A stretch of DNA of 8,118 nucleotides from Candidatus Calditenuaceae archaeon JGI OTU-3 (GTDB lineage Archaea; Thermoproteota; Nitrososphaeria_A; Caldarchaeales; Calditenuaceae), in assembly GCA_000494185.1 (NCBI GenBank), contig AWOC01000034.1:1-8118 (forward strand), in the 5' to 3' direction. The notes beneath the pieces were generated by a model. It was not told the origin of the DNA and did no database searches. It saw only the letters and a program-made list of their open reading frames with translations. The translations under genes were made by a program, and so were the position numbers. Positions 1 through 5,049 of this stretch are shown piece after piece. Each line of letters opens with the position of its first letter. Positions within the stretch are counted from its first letter, which is position 1.

Positions 1-95
1 TAGCAGTTAGGGGGTGGAAGTTTGGTGGTGAGAAAGGTGGCGTTTCAGTCCTAGCGCTTGTCACCGAGAGCCATATAGCGGTTCACACCTGGCCC
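1..95 (+). repeat. Left arm of a perfect 95-bp inverted repeat
   Basis: Bases 1-95 are identical to the reverse complement of 673-767 (paired positions sum to 768). Identity stops at base 96, where c faces the complement of 672 (t). The left limit is the window edge, so the repeat may be longer. The arm lies entirely within speD coding sequence and spans the pyruvoyl processing site. Confidence 0.97.
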
Positions 96-236
96 CAGTA
101 TGGATACGCAACCGTCGACATATTTACCTGCGGTGAAGAGAGTAACCCCGAGGCGGCCTTCGAGGAATTGTGCAAATACCTTGCCCCTAAAAAAGTCGTC
201 AAGCATTACGCAGACAGATCCTCAAACATGATATAG
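1..236 (+). CDS. speD: S-adenosylmethionine decarboxylase proenzyme, C-terminal part (5' end outside window)
   Basis: Codons run from base 3 to the TAG at 234-236 (77 residues visible). Small pyruvoyl-dependent AdoMet decarboxylases make decarboxylated SAM, the aminopropyl donor for spermidine-type polyamines. The fragment carries the family core [10 protein letters not shown], in which the Ser becomes the pyruvoyl group after self-cleavage between Glu and Ser and the His assists processing. It continues YGYATVDIFTCG, whose Cys is the catalytic acid in this family, and ends with a normal short C-terminus. The N-terminus is not in the window on this strand, but a matching N-terminal half lies inverted at 673-930, and the two halves join in frame into a protein of about 129 residues, typical for class 1B. 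A related crenarchaeal branch decarboxylates arginine instead, which cannot be excluded. dcd follows 83 bp downstream. Confidence 0.88.
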   Translation, partial: AVRGWKFGGEKGGVSVLALVTESHIAVHTWPQYGYATVDIFTCGEESNPEAAFEELCKYLAPKKVVKHYADRSSNMI

Positions 237-290
237 TGAATACAGTAGTCTTACTTTGCATCTATCTATGGCCTTTTCCGACGTAAGAGT

Positions 291-298
291 TATTTTAA
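291..298 (+). promoter_or_regulatory. TATA-like box of dcd
   Basis: The sequence tattttaa is centred about 25 nt before the ATG at 320. There is no good Shine-Dalgarno sequence, so the dcd mRNA is probably leaderless and begins at or near the ATG. Confidence 0.5.
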
Positions 299-319
299 CC
301 TGACGGTAACCCTTGAGAC

Positions 320-685
320 ATGATATTGTCTGACTTCGATCTCTGGAACTATATTAGGAGCGGTAGGCTGAAGGTTCAGCCATTATCCGAGGACGTTGTG
401 AGAGAGAACGGACTCGACCTCCGTATCGGCTATGAGATAGGGAGGCTCAAAAAGACCGGAAAGGTCCTTGACCCTTCCGACGGACCCATTGAGGAGTTTT
501 ATTCGATCGATAAAGGCGAATCCTTCATCATCAATCCTCACGAGCACGTACTCCTACATACGATCGAGTACCTATCTCTCCCAAGAGATATCATGGGTTT
601 TGTCAACTTAAGGAGCAGCTACGCGAGGATAGGGCTCTCTATACCGCCGACGATCATAGACGCAAACTTTGAGGGCCAGGTGTGA
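320..685 (+). CDS. dcd: dCTP deaminase, truncated at the fold-back junction
   Basis: dCTP deaminase converts dCTP to dUTP on the way to dTMP; it is a homotrimer with the dUTPase fold. The 121-residue product has the family N-terminus ([17 protein letters not shown]), the DLRIG segment, and the active-site region [11 protein letters not shown] at residues 97-106. In E. coli Dcd the equivalent Ser and Arg are S111 and R115. It reaches IDANFEGQV and then hits a TGA. Family members are about 50-70 residues longer and continue TLE, where the Glu (E. coli E138) is catalytic, so this product lacks that residue and should be inactive. The break coincides with the start of the inverted repeat at 673; the reading frame enters antisense speD sequence. 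The natural gene is probably intact and the truncation reflects the junction. The ATG at 320 is supported by a TATA box 25 nt upstream. Confidence 0.9.
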   Translation: MILSDFDLWNYIRSGRLKVQPLSEDVVRENGLDLRIGYEIGRLKKTGKVLDPSDGPIEEFYSIDKGESFIINPHEHVLLHTIEYLSLPRDIMGFVNLRSSYARIGLSIPPTIIDANFEGQV

Positions 686-930
686 ACCGCTATATGGCTC
701 TCGGTGACAAGCGCTAGGACTGAAACGCCACCTTTCTCACCACCAAACTTCCACCCCCTAACTGCTACAAGATGCATCTTGGATACTTCTGCAGCCATAA
801 TTACACGCCGCCTTAGAGCTCTTAGGTTCGAAAGGAGTGCGGGATCACAACCATAGAGATTTCCGTAGACATGCTTCCCGACTACTACACCTACTCCAAC
901 CTCATTACGTGCTACCTGCATCCGCTTCAA
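619..930 (-). pseudogene. speD: S-adenosylmethionine decarboxylase, N-terminal part fused to antisense dcd
   Basis: Real SpeD homology runs from 930/921 down to 673: MQVARNEVGVGVVVGKHVYG, then HLVAVRGWKFGG and the processing motif [10 protein letters not shown]. After HTWP the frame leaves SpeD and reads 17 residues of antisense dcd before stopping at 619. This version therefore lacks the catalytic Cys segment (FTCG) present at 1-236. The start may be TTG at 930 or ATG at 921. A TATA-like box at 951-960 puts transcription near 928, so the message is leaderless or nearly so. The halves at 930-673 and 96-236 reconstruct one intact gene, which argues that this is not a decayed gene but one side of an inverted junction, either an assembly or amplification chimera or a real inversion. 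Confidence 0.85.
673..767 (-). repeat. Right arm of the 95-bp inverted repeat
   Basis: Exact reverse complement of 1-95, with no mismatch. Its inner end at 673 falls within the dcd codons for E-G-Q, and gggccaggt at 673-681 fits both dcd and speD, so the junction lies in a short microhomology. Beyond 767 the sequence continues as the speD N-terminal half and its promoter, unlike anything else in the window. Confidence 0.97.
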
Positions 931-950
931 CCGACCAAAAGGGCGGATGC

Positions 951-960
951 TTTTAAATGT
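951..960 (-). promoter_or_regulatory. TATA-like box of speD
   Basis: Read on the minus strand this is acatttaaaa, about 26 nt before the TTG at 930 and 34 nt before the ATG at 921. It fits an archaeal promoter giving a leaderless or very short-leader transcript. Confidence 0.5.
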
Positions 961-966
961 GACTCC

Positions 967-999
967 GCGTGAGCTTGAAGCTGAGAAAAGTGCTCACGC
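967..999. promoter_or_regulatory. Inverted repeat upstream of the speD promoter
   Basis: Arms gcgtgagc (967-974) and gctcacgc (992-999) are perfect 8-bp complements separated by 17 bp. The nearer arm is 7 bp upstream of the speD TATA box as read on the minus strand. The placement suits a regulator binding site; a hairpin in a transcript is the alternative. No T-run follows on the plus strand and no regulator is known. Confidence 0.35.
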
Positions 1000-1049
1000 C
1001 TCCTAATCAATTCTGTACACTTTTCATCCGAAAAAACCCACACACGACT

Positions 1050-1073
1050 AAAAAAGTCGGAAAAAGTACCGAC
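1050..1073 (-). terminator. Hairpin followed by a T-run, possible minus-strand terminator
   Basis: On the minus strand gtcgg (1073-1069) pairs with ccgac (1060-1056), followed by six T (1055-1050). A second T6 lies at 1036-1031. The gtcg part (1056-1059) can instead pair with cgac at 1045-1048, so two hairpins are mutually exclusive. It would end a minus-strand transcript starting further right, but no gene there is known. Confidence 0.3.
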
Positions 1074-1101
1074 CCGAATTACCCGCAGAAGACAATCTTT
1101 G

Positions 1102-1119
1102 TTTGGCCATAATCGGTGT
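1102..1119. repeat. Imperfect direct repeat, copy 1
   Basis: Reads tttggccataatcggtgt. It matches the copy at 1331-1347 except for one substitution and one inserted t. Both copies lie in non-coding DNA about 229 bp apart and on the same strand. Confidence 0.5.
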
Positions 1120-1220
1120 TAATTTATACGGTTTAACTTACAAAGTATAACTTTTAAAACTGCCTAGGGCAAGGATGATTTTCCAATTCAAAATAAACAG
1201 TAATCATTGAAGGCGAGCAA

Positions 1221-1231
1221 AATTATAAATA
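1221..1231. promoter_or_regulatory. Strong TATA-like box with no assigned gene
   Basis: The sequence aattataaata is close to an ideal archaeal TATA box and is readable in either direction. Rightward it would start transcription near 1252, in front of a T6 run at 1284-1289. Leftward it would start near 1200 and run to the hairpin/T-run at 1073-1050, a transcript of about 150 nt. No coding start fits either. Confidence 0.3.
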
Positions 1232-1289
1232 GCGACTCCTAACCGCAAAGCGGAAAATTTTGAGATAAGCCGTCTTAGGAAGCTTTTTT
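1231..1289 (+). terminator. Structured element ending in a T6 run
   Basis: agc (1231-1233) can pair with gct (1282-1284) and tcctaa (1237-1242) with ttagga (1275-1280). A small ccgc-aaa-gcgg hairpin (1243-1253) lies inside. Six T follow directly at 1284-1289. It may be a terminator or part of a short RNA; the pairing is not confirmed by any second sequence. Confidence 0.25.
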
Positions 1290-1330
1290 ACCCTTAAGTT
1301 TTAAGAAGCAGTTGTTTTAGACACACCCTC

Positions 1331-1347
1331 TTTGTCCAAATCGGTGT
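1331..1347. repeat. Imperfect direct repeat, copy 2
   Basis: Reads tttgtccaaatcggtgt. See the copy at 1102-1119. Weaker similarity (a shared tacg, then a gttaac/tttaac word) continues to the right of both copies. It lies about 85 bp upstream of the next gene's TATA box. Confidence 0.5.
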
Positions 1348-1414
1348 AAAGATTCTACGTGGAATGTTAACGCATTTAGTTTTGTTTTTGTTGTAAGGTT
1401 TAATGTGTAAGGTA

Positions 1415-1426
1415 AAATACTTATAG
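1415..1426 (+). promoter_or_regulatory. TATA-like box of the 1448 gene
   Basis: aaatacttatag is centred about 26 nt before the GTG at 1448. There is no Shine-Dalgarno sequence between them, consistent with a leaderless start at that GTG. Confidence 0.5.
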
Positions 1427-1447
1427 GGGTTTGTTGGCTTTCTTGTT

Positions 1448-1786
1448 GTGGTTCGAAGGGCCGGCGCCCACAAGGGGGTCCACAGGGGGATTGGATCTGG
1501 GGACGGTGTTCAGGCGGAGGCGGCCGTTCGTAGTAGGAGGTCGGCTGTTAAGATTGACAGGAAAGCGCTCGCTCTGTCCGCCCAGGCCGCTAAGCGTCAA
1601 CCGAGGATAACTTTTTACTCGCCCTCTGCCGCTTTGGTCTTGAACTACTTGAAGAATACGAGGCCGCGTTTTAGCATAAGTGATGAGGTTGCCGGCATTG
1701 TGGAGTCTGAGCTTGCCAAAAGGTATCCTGAGCTTATGGCTTCGATAAGGCGTTTGTTGAGGTCTCACGGGGTTAAGGGTATATAG
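1448..1786 (+). CDS. Small basic protein of unknown function
   Basis: I do not recognise this 112-residue protein. Residues 1-53 are rich in Arg, Lys, His, Gly and Ala, low in complexity and probably disordered. Residues 54-112 look folded: a helix at about 58-70 (SPSAALVLNYLKN), a short RPRFSI stretch that could be a strand or loop, then amphipathic helix at about 78-107, interrupted by a Tyr-Pro at 93-94. The high positive charge suggests nucleic-acid binding (inference). The folded part could be read as a ribbon-helix-helix (strand, helix, helix) or loosely as the first two helices of a histone fold, but neither is established. GTG is chosen because a TATA box lies 26 nt upstream. There is no signal peptide or membrane segment. 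The stop codon overlaps the promoter of the phosphatase gene downstream. Codon use is GC-rich and resembles its neighbours, supporting a real gene. Confidence 0.65.
   Translation: MVRRAGAHKGVHRGIGSGDGVQAEAAVRSRRSAVKIDRKALALSAQAAKRQPRITFYSPSAALVLNYLKNTRPRFSISDEVAGIVESELAKRYPELMASIRRLLRSHGVKGI
1780..1786 (+). promoter_or_regulatory. TATA box of the phosphatase gene, overlapping a stop codon
   Basis: The sequence tatatag contains the TAG stop (1784-1786) of the preceding gene and is centred 25 nt before the ATG at 1808. This supports that ATG as a leaderless start rather than the TTG at 1802 or GTG at 1805. Confidence 0.5.
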
Positions 1787-1801
1787 TGTATGTAGTATAG
1801 A

Positions 1802-2653
1802 TTGGTGATGTTGGTGATCCGCGAAGTCGTGGAGGAGGCCCTTCTTGCAGCCCACTCGTCCCTTAGAGCTGTCGTAGATAGGGGAGAGGCCGCGTATCCA
1901 ATGGGACGTGGGGCGTACGGCGATCTCTCGTACCGCGGCGACATCGTGAGCGAAGAAGCCATATTTGGAGTATTGACGAGACGCCTTGGTGATGTTGCTC
2001 TGATCTCGGAGGAAAGAGGTTTCTTGGGCTCTCCGAAAGGTAACCGGTTCTGGGCACTCATAGACCCAGTGGATGGCAGTGCTAATATGAGCCGCGGGGT
2101 AGACTTCTATTCAACCGGCATAGCCGTAGCTGAGGGACAGTTCTTCCACGACATAATTTGTTCAGGCGTGATTGACCATTCAACAGGTAGGATTTTCCTG
2201 AGGGAGGCGGACTTTATAATTCCGAGCTCCAAACGCGAAGACAGAAGCGTCGATGATTCCGGCTTAACCGCCTTTTTACATCACGCGACGATCAAGAAGC
2301 TTGGCAGTAGCAGGCCCGAGCTCTACAAACTGATAGGCAAGATGAGGTATTTCCGTGTGATGGGGTCGGCTCTGCTGGAGATGTGTCTGGTCTATGCCGG
2401 GGGAGGAGACGCATACATATGCCTTACACAGGAGCTGAGGATGCACGATATAGCTCCAGCACTATACATGTCTCTCGGCGGCGGCCTCCTTGCGGCAACA
2501 TATCCAAAGAACCTGACGGAGGAGAGGCTGGATACACGCCAACGCTTCGGGGTAATAATCTGCAGATCCGACGAAGTGTTTCAGGAGGTTCTAGAGGTGG
2601 CGGGCATGGGTTGGCATGTCTTGGAGAGGGGCGAGGCAGCATCGAGGTCCTGA
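1802..2653 (+). CDS. Inositol monophosphatase / archaeal fructose-1,6-bisphosphatase family protein
   Basis: A Mg2+-dependent, Li+-sensitive-type sugar phosphatase of 281-283 residues, slightly longer than the usual ~250-265. Motifs in order: GDLSYRGDIVSEE near 40-52, the metal-binding Glu in ISEE (68-71), the signature IDPVDGSAN (87-95) with two metal-binding Asp, and MHDIAPA (214-220), the counterpart of the usual WDxAA with Trp replaced by His. GSALLEMCLVYAGGGDAYI (188-206) is also typical. In archaea such enzymes hydrolyse inositol-1-phosphate and often fructose-1,6-bisphosphate; the sequence alone does not decide between them. ATG at 1808 is favoured by the TATA box at 1780-1786. The stop codon forms the loop of a small palindrome (2645-2659). 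The TrmB-type gene begins about 40 bp downstream on the same strand and may control it (inference). The protein is cytoplasmic. Confidence 0.9.
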   Translation: MVMLVIREVVEEALLAAHSSLRAVVDRGEAAYPMGRGAYGDLSYRGDIVSEEAIFGVLTRRLGDVALISEERGFLGSPKGNRFWALIDPVDGSANMSRGVDFYSTGIAVAEGQFFHDIICSGVIDHSTGRIFLREADFIIPSSKREDRSVDDSGLTAFLHHATIKKLGSSRPELYKLIGKMRYFRVMGSALLEMCLVYAGGGDAYICLTQELRMHDIAPALYMSLGGGLLAATYPKNLTEERLDTRQRFGVIICRSDEVFQEVLEVAGMGWHVLERGEAASRS

Positions 2654-2659
2654 GGACCT
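2645..2659 (+). repeat. Perfect palindrome centred on the phosphatase stop codon
   Basis: Six-bp arms aggtcc and ggacct flank the stop TGA (2651-2653), which forms the whole loop. No T-run follows directly; a T5 run is about 30 nt further on (2689-2693). It may be a weak terminator hairpin or an operator for the adjacent TrmB-type regulator. Confidence 0.4.
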
Positions 2660-2695
2660 GGGGGCAACGAATATGCAAGGTGAATCCCTTTTTAG

Positions 2696-3505
2696 TTGGT
2701 TAGGATACGGGGTAACCGAGCCTTGAGTAGACGAGGCCTTACGCCTCTTGACGAAAGGGTCTGGGAATCTCTTAAGAGGCTTGGCCTCTCCGAGTATGAG
2801 GTAAAGGCTTACATGGTTCTCGTTAATTTGAAATCAGCTACGGCCAGAGAAATAAGCAACGCCTCTGAGATCCCAGTCTCCAAAATATACGAAACCCTGA
2901 GATCTTTGGAGCACAAGGGCCTTATTCGGGTTGAGAGAGGCAGACCCATGAGGTACCTTCCAGAGCACCCTCAATCTGCTGCTGAAGCGTTGAAAGCAGC
3001 TTTCGAGGGAATGTTAAACGAGGACTTAAAGCTATTTGTATCGACGTTCGCCCCCATCTACGAGGGCGAGGGGCCTGAGAGGCCGGATATATGGATCATC
3101 AGGAGCGAGGCCTCGCTATGGAGAAGTGTAAAAGAGGTCATTGGGCGCGCGAATATGCAGCTCTCGATCGCGATACCGGTTATCCCACCTGAGATTAACC
3201 AAATGCTCCTCTCAGCCGCCTCGATCCTTAAGGAAAAGCGTGGCCTGGTGAGAATCATCATTAGCCCCCAATTATCTAACAAAGCGACCGCAAAGCTGCT
3301 TAGCAGCGTAGCCGAGGTAAGGGTCAGAGAGATTACTTTCGGGGGAGGAGTGATTAACGATTCCTCGGAGGTCGTCCTATTGCTCCTTTCCCCCGGCGAG
3401 AATTCGCCTAAAATGGCGATATACTCCACCTACACGGCCTTATCAGGGATAGCGCAACTCTACTTTGATATGTTGTGGGAACACTCAGAGCGTCTCAAGC
3501 TCTAA
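2696..3505 (+). CDS. TrmB-family transcriptional regulator
   Basis: TrmB-like proteins are archaeal DNA-binding regulators of sugar transport and metabolism. Residues ~20-95 form the N-terminal winged helix: LGLSEYEVKAYMVLVNL, TAREISNASEIPVSKIYETL as the recognition part, then LEHKGLIRVERGRPMRYLP as the wing. Residues ~110-269 form the C-terminal phospholipase-D-like sensor half, with REITFGGGVINDSSEVVLLL near 213-232 as the conserved strand region. The length is 269 residues from the TTG at 2696. TTG at 2723 (MSRRGLTPLD...) is an alternative; neither has a Shine-Dalgarno sequence, and nearby TATA-like words do not settle it. The short gap to the phosphatase suggests co-transcription or regulation of that gene (inference). 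The 3' end overlaps the convergent DUF72 gene by 11 bp. The effector is unknown. Confidence 0.88.
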   Translation: MVRIRGNRALSRRGLTPLDERVWESLKRLGLSEYEVKAYMVLVNLKSATAREISNASEIPVSKIYETLRSLEHKGLIRVERGRPMRYLPEHPQSAAEALKAAFEGMLNEDLKLFVSTFAPIYEGEGPERPDIWIIRSEASLWRSVKEVIGRANMQLSIAIPVIPPEINQMLLSAASILKEKRGLVRIIISPQLSNKATAKLLSSVAEVRVREITFGGGVINDSSEVVLLLLSPGENSPKMAIYSTYTALSGIAQLYFDMLWEHSERLKL

Positions 3506-4220
3506 GAAACTTCAGGAGCCTCTTTGCGTCACTCTCCATTGACATGTTATTAAACAAAACGAATATCCTCTCCGCGTCATAAGTTGGTAGCTTGTCTGCA
3601 AGCATTCTGAGGTCGTCGTCCGTATACGTGTAGCTATACATCTTTCTGCCGGGCGGGCTTCCATGGAGTCTCAGATAAATCGTTCCTGTCCCACCGAGAC
3701 TTAGGGGGTCTGACGCAAAAGGATCTGTTACGTGGGTTACGCGCGAATTCTCGCATACCTCTATTATTGACTCTCGGCTCCAGCCCCTAGGCTCGAACCC
3801 AATAGTTAATCCGTCTCGCTTGATGGTGCTGAAGAACCTCTCGGCACGGTTGCGGTTTTCCTGGCTGTCGGTAAATGTTGGAGGAGCTTGTATAACGACG
3901 ACTGGTGCATTTAACTCCTTACATATTGCTTTGGTCTTCTCCCACGACTCCATAACTTCTCTGGTGGGTTGAAAATAGCCATGTAGCTGTGTTGGCTTTA
4001 TGTTCGAACGACGCCATGTGGGGCTTGAAGGTGGATGTGTGATCCCCTGAAAAGCTTTTACCGTAAATATGAAGTCGGTAGGTGCACTCTCTCTCCACTT
4101 CTTGGCTACTTCGGGACGCACGATCCTGTAAAATGTCGTCTGCGTCTCGACCAGCGTAAATTCTTCCATGTACTTCTTCATGGCCTTGGTGAAGCCGCAG
4201 CAGCCCACGAAGATCTTCAT
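3495..4220 (-). CDS. DUF72 (YecE-like) family protein
   Basis: The 241-residue protein matches the DUF72 family, a TIM-barrel-like fold of uncertain biochemical role found in bacteria and archaea. Recognisable segments are the start KIFVGCCGF, VETQTTFYRI (about 24-33), FIFTVKAFQGITHP (50-63), IYLRLHG near 176-182, and the C-terminal VLFNNMSMESDAKRLLKFL. It is full length. The ATG at 4220 has a good Shine-Dalgarno sequence GAGGTG (4236-4231) placed inside the end of the upstream Xre-regulator gene, only 4 bp separating that stop from this start, so the two are translated from one message. The gene converges on the TrmB-type gene with an 11-bp overlap. Function cannot be assigned beyond the family. 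Confidence 0.88.
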   Translation of the reverse strand: MKIFVGCCGFTKAMKKYMEEFTLVETQTTFYRIVRPEVAKKWRESAPTDFIFTVKAFQGITHPPSSPTWRRSNIKPTQLHGYFQPTREVMESWEKTKAICKELNAPVVVIQAPPTFTDSQENRNRAERFFSTIKRDGLTIGFEPRGWSRESIIEVCENSRVTHVTDPFASDPLSLGGTGTIYLRLHGSPPGRKMYSYTYTDDDLRMLADKLPTYDAERIFVLFNNMSMESDAKRLLKFLRA

Positions 4221-4224
4221 ACAC

Positions 4225-5028
4225 CTACTTCACCTCGCGTAGCGACTCTAATATCTCCCTCACCGAGCTTTTGGTGCTTAGGATGAGTGGTATGTTGGAG
4301 AGCTCTGCCAGCTCTACGGCGAGTTTGTCGACGCTTTCGATGTTTTTAGGCCCGTGGAGAGCTACAGCGAGGGGCTTTAGGGGGTATACCCTGACCGCGA
4401 CGAGGGGAGATCGTCCCGTTGAAACATTTGTAAACGTCAGTAGCCTTACGGAGGTGAGTCCAAAAATCTGCATGAACTCGGAGGAATCCATGTGCCTTAT
4501 CGCGGCTATGCTGTCTATCACAGTGTAGCCAAACACCTCGCTCTCGGCAAACTGTTCGCCGTAAAGATATACGCCATCTATGGCCTCTACAAGGCGTCCT
4601 AGAGAGACTGGTTCCCGATACTCCTTTATATCGAGGATGGCTTTGTGGCGGGACCTTGTAGGCTCGGCGAAATGTCTGATGTTGGCTCCTCCTCTCGCCA
4701 GATCAAGTGTAACTAAGCTCTCCACAAACCTCCTTACGAATCTGATACCTGGCGATCTTTTTCCCTTCTCATAATCACTCAGGACTGAGGGTGAGATGCC
4801 CATAGTTCGCGCCACTTCGCGCTGCTTCTCGCCAAACAGTGTTCTCCACTTCTTCATGACGAGGCCTGGGTTTCTGGAGGACGCTATCTCACCGGCTATC
4901 CTTACCCTGACGGATTCAACCTGCTCCGCATCTATTTGATCGGACTCTCCAGAGGGGTCTACTCCACTCTTCAGGTTGGTTCCTCCCTTCTGTGTGTATT
5001 GGGGTGCTTGGAAATAGGTTTTTAGCAT
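4225..5028 (-). CDS. Archaeal HTH (Xre/Cro-C1) transcriptional regulator
   Basis: A 267-residue archaeal regulator of the conserved type with an N-terminal Cro/C1 helix-turn-helix and an archaea-specific C-terminal domain (I believe COG1709-like, from memory). Residues 1-45 are a polar, probably flexible extension. Residues ~57-110 hold the HTH: MKKWRTLFGEKQREVARTMG, then ISPSVLSDYEKGKRSPG, a textbook recognition helix. Residues ~125-267 form the C-terminal domain with VFGYTVIDSIAAIRHMDSSE and NVSTGRSPLVAVRVYPLKP, strongly conserved in such archaeal proteins. No in-frame ATG, GTG or TTG is seen until Met58, so the ATG at 5028 is kept. It is divergent from L10e; the L10e TATA-like box lies within its first codons, so binding here could affect both genes (inference). 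No clear TATA box was found for this gene itself. DUF72 follows in the same operon. Confidence 0.85.
   Translation of the reverse strand: MLKTYFQAPQYTQKGGTNLKSGVDPSGESDQIDAEQVESVRVRIAGEIASSRNPGLVMKKWRTLFGEKQREVARTMGISPSVLSDYEKGKRSPGIRFVRRFVESLVTLDLARGGANIRHFAEPTRSRHKAILDIKEYREPVSLGRLVEAIDGVYLYGEQFAESEVFGYTVIDSIAAIRHMDSSEFMQIFGLTSVRLLTFTNVSTGRSPLVAVRVYPLKPLAVALHGPKNIESVDKLAVELAELSNIPLILSTKSSVREILESLREVK
4231..4236 (-). promoter_or_regulatory. Ribosome binding site of the DUF72 gene
   Basis: GAGGTG on the minus strand, 10 nt before the ATG at 4220 and inside the last codons of the upstream gene. It marks an internal operon gene, in contrast to the SD-less starts elsewhere in the window. Confidence 0.6.
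5019..5025 (+). promoter_or_regulatory. TATA-like box of the L10e gene
   Basis: tttttag centred about 28 nt before the ATG at 5050. It lies inside the first codons of the divergent Xre-regulator gene. It favours the ATG at 5050 over the GTG at 5038. Confidence 0.35.
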
Positions 5029-5049
5029 AGAGGCGCGGTGTTATGGGAG

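Larger units (their letters stand above)
931..1447. other. 517-bp AT-rich non-coding region
   Basis: No convincing gene is seen in any frame between the speD start and the GTG at 1448. The stretch is clearly richer in A and T than its neighbours, with many stop codons. It holds the speD promoter, the 967-999 inverted repeat, two copies of an imperfect 17-18 bp direct repeat (1102 and 1331), a strong TATA box near 1221-1231, hairpins next to T-runs at about 1045-1073 and 1231-1289, and the promoter of the next gene. It could hold a small RNA, a control region or, less likely, a replication origin. No cdc6/orc1 gene is present in the window to support the last idea. Confidence 0.6.

Noticed and set aside
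1..767. Phase-variable invertible segment between the two 95-bp arms
   Set aside because: No recombinase is nearby, the arms are coding sequence, and dcd would be truncated in either orientation because both arms present the same sequence to it.
931..1447. SRP RNA, RNase P RNA or rRNA fragment in the long gap
   Set aside because: These are GC-rich and have recognisable cores in thermophilic archaea; the gap is AT-rich and none of the cores is visible.
1449..1460. GGTTCGAA resembling a tRNA T-loop
   Set aside because: No matching T-stem, anticodon arm or acceptor stem around it; it lies within the first codons of the basic-protein gene. The similar word near 824 lies within speD.
1421..1855. 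144-codon minus-strand ORF
   Set aside because: It is antisense to the basic-protein gene and the phosphatase start, has no recognisable domain, and the plus-strand gene has the promoter and plausible composition.
3058..3429. Minus-strand ORF of 123 codons within the TrmB-type gene
   Set aside because: Pure antisense shadow of a well-recognised regulator; no family resemblance.
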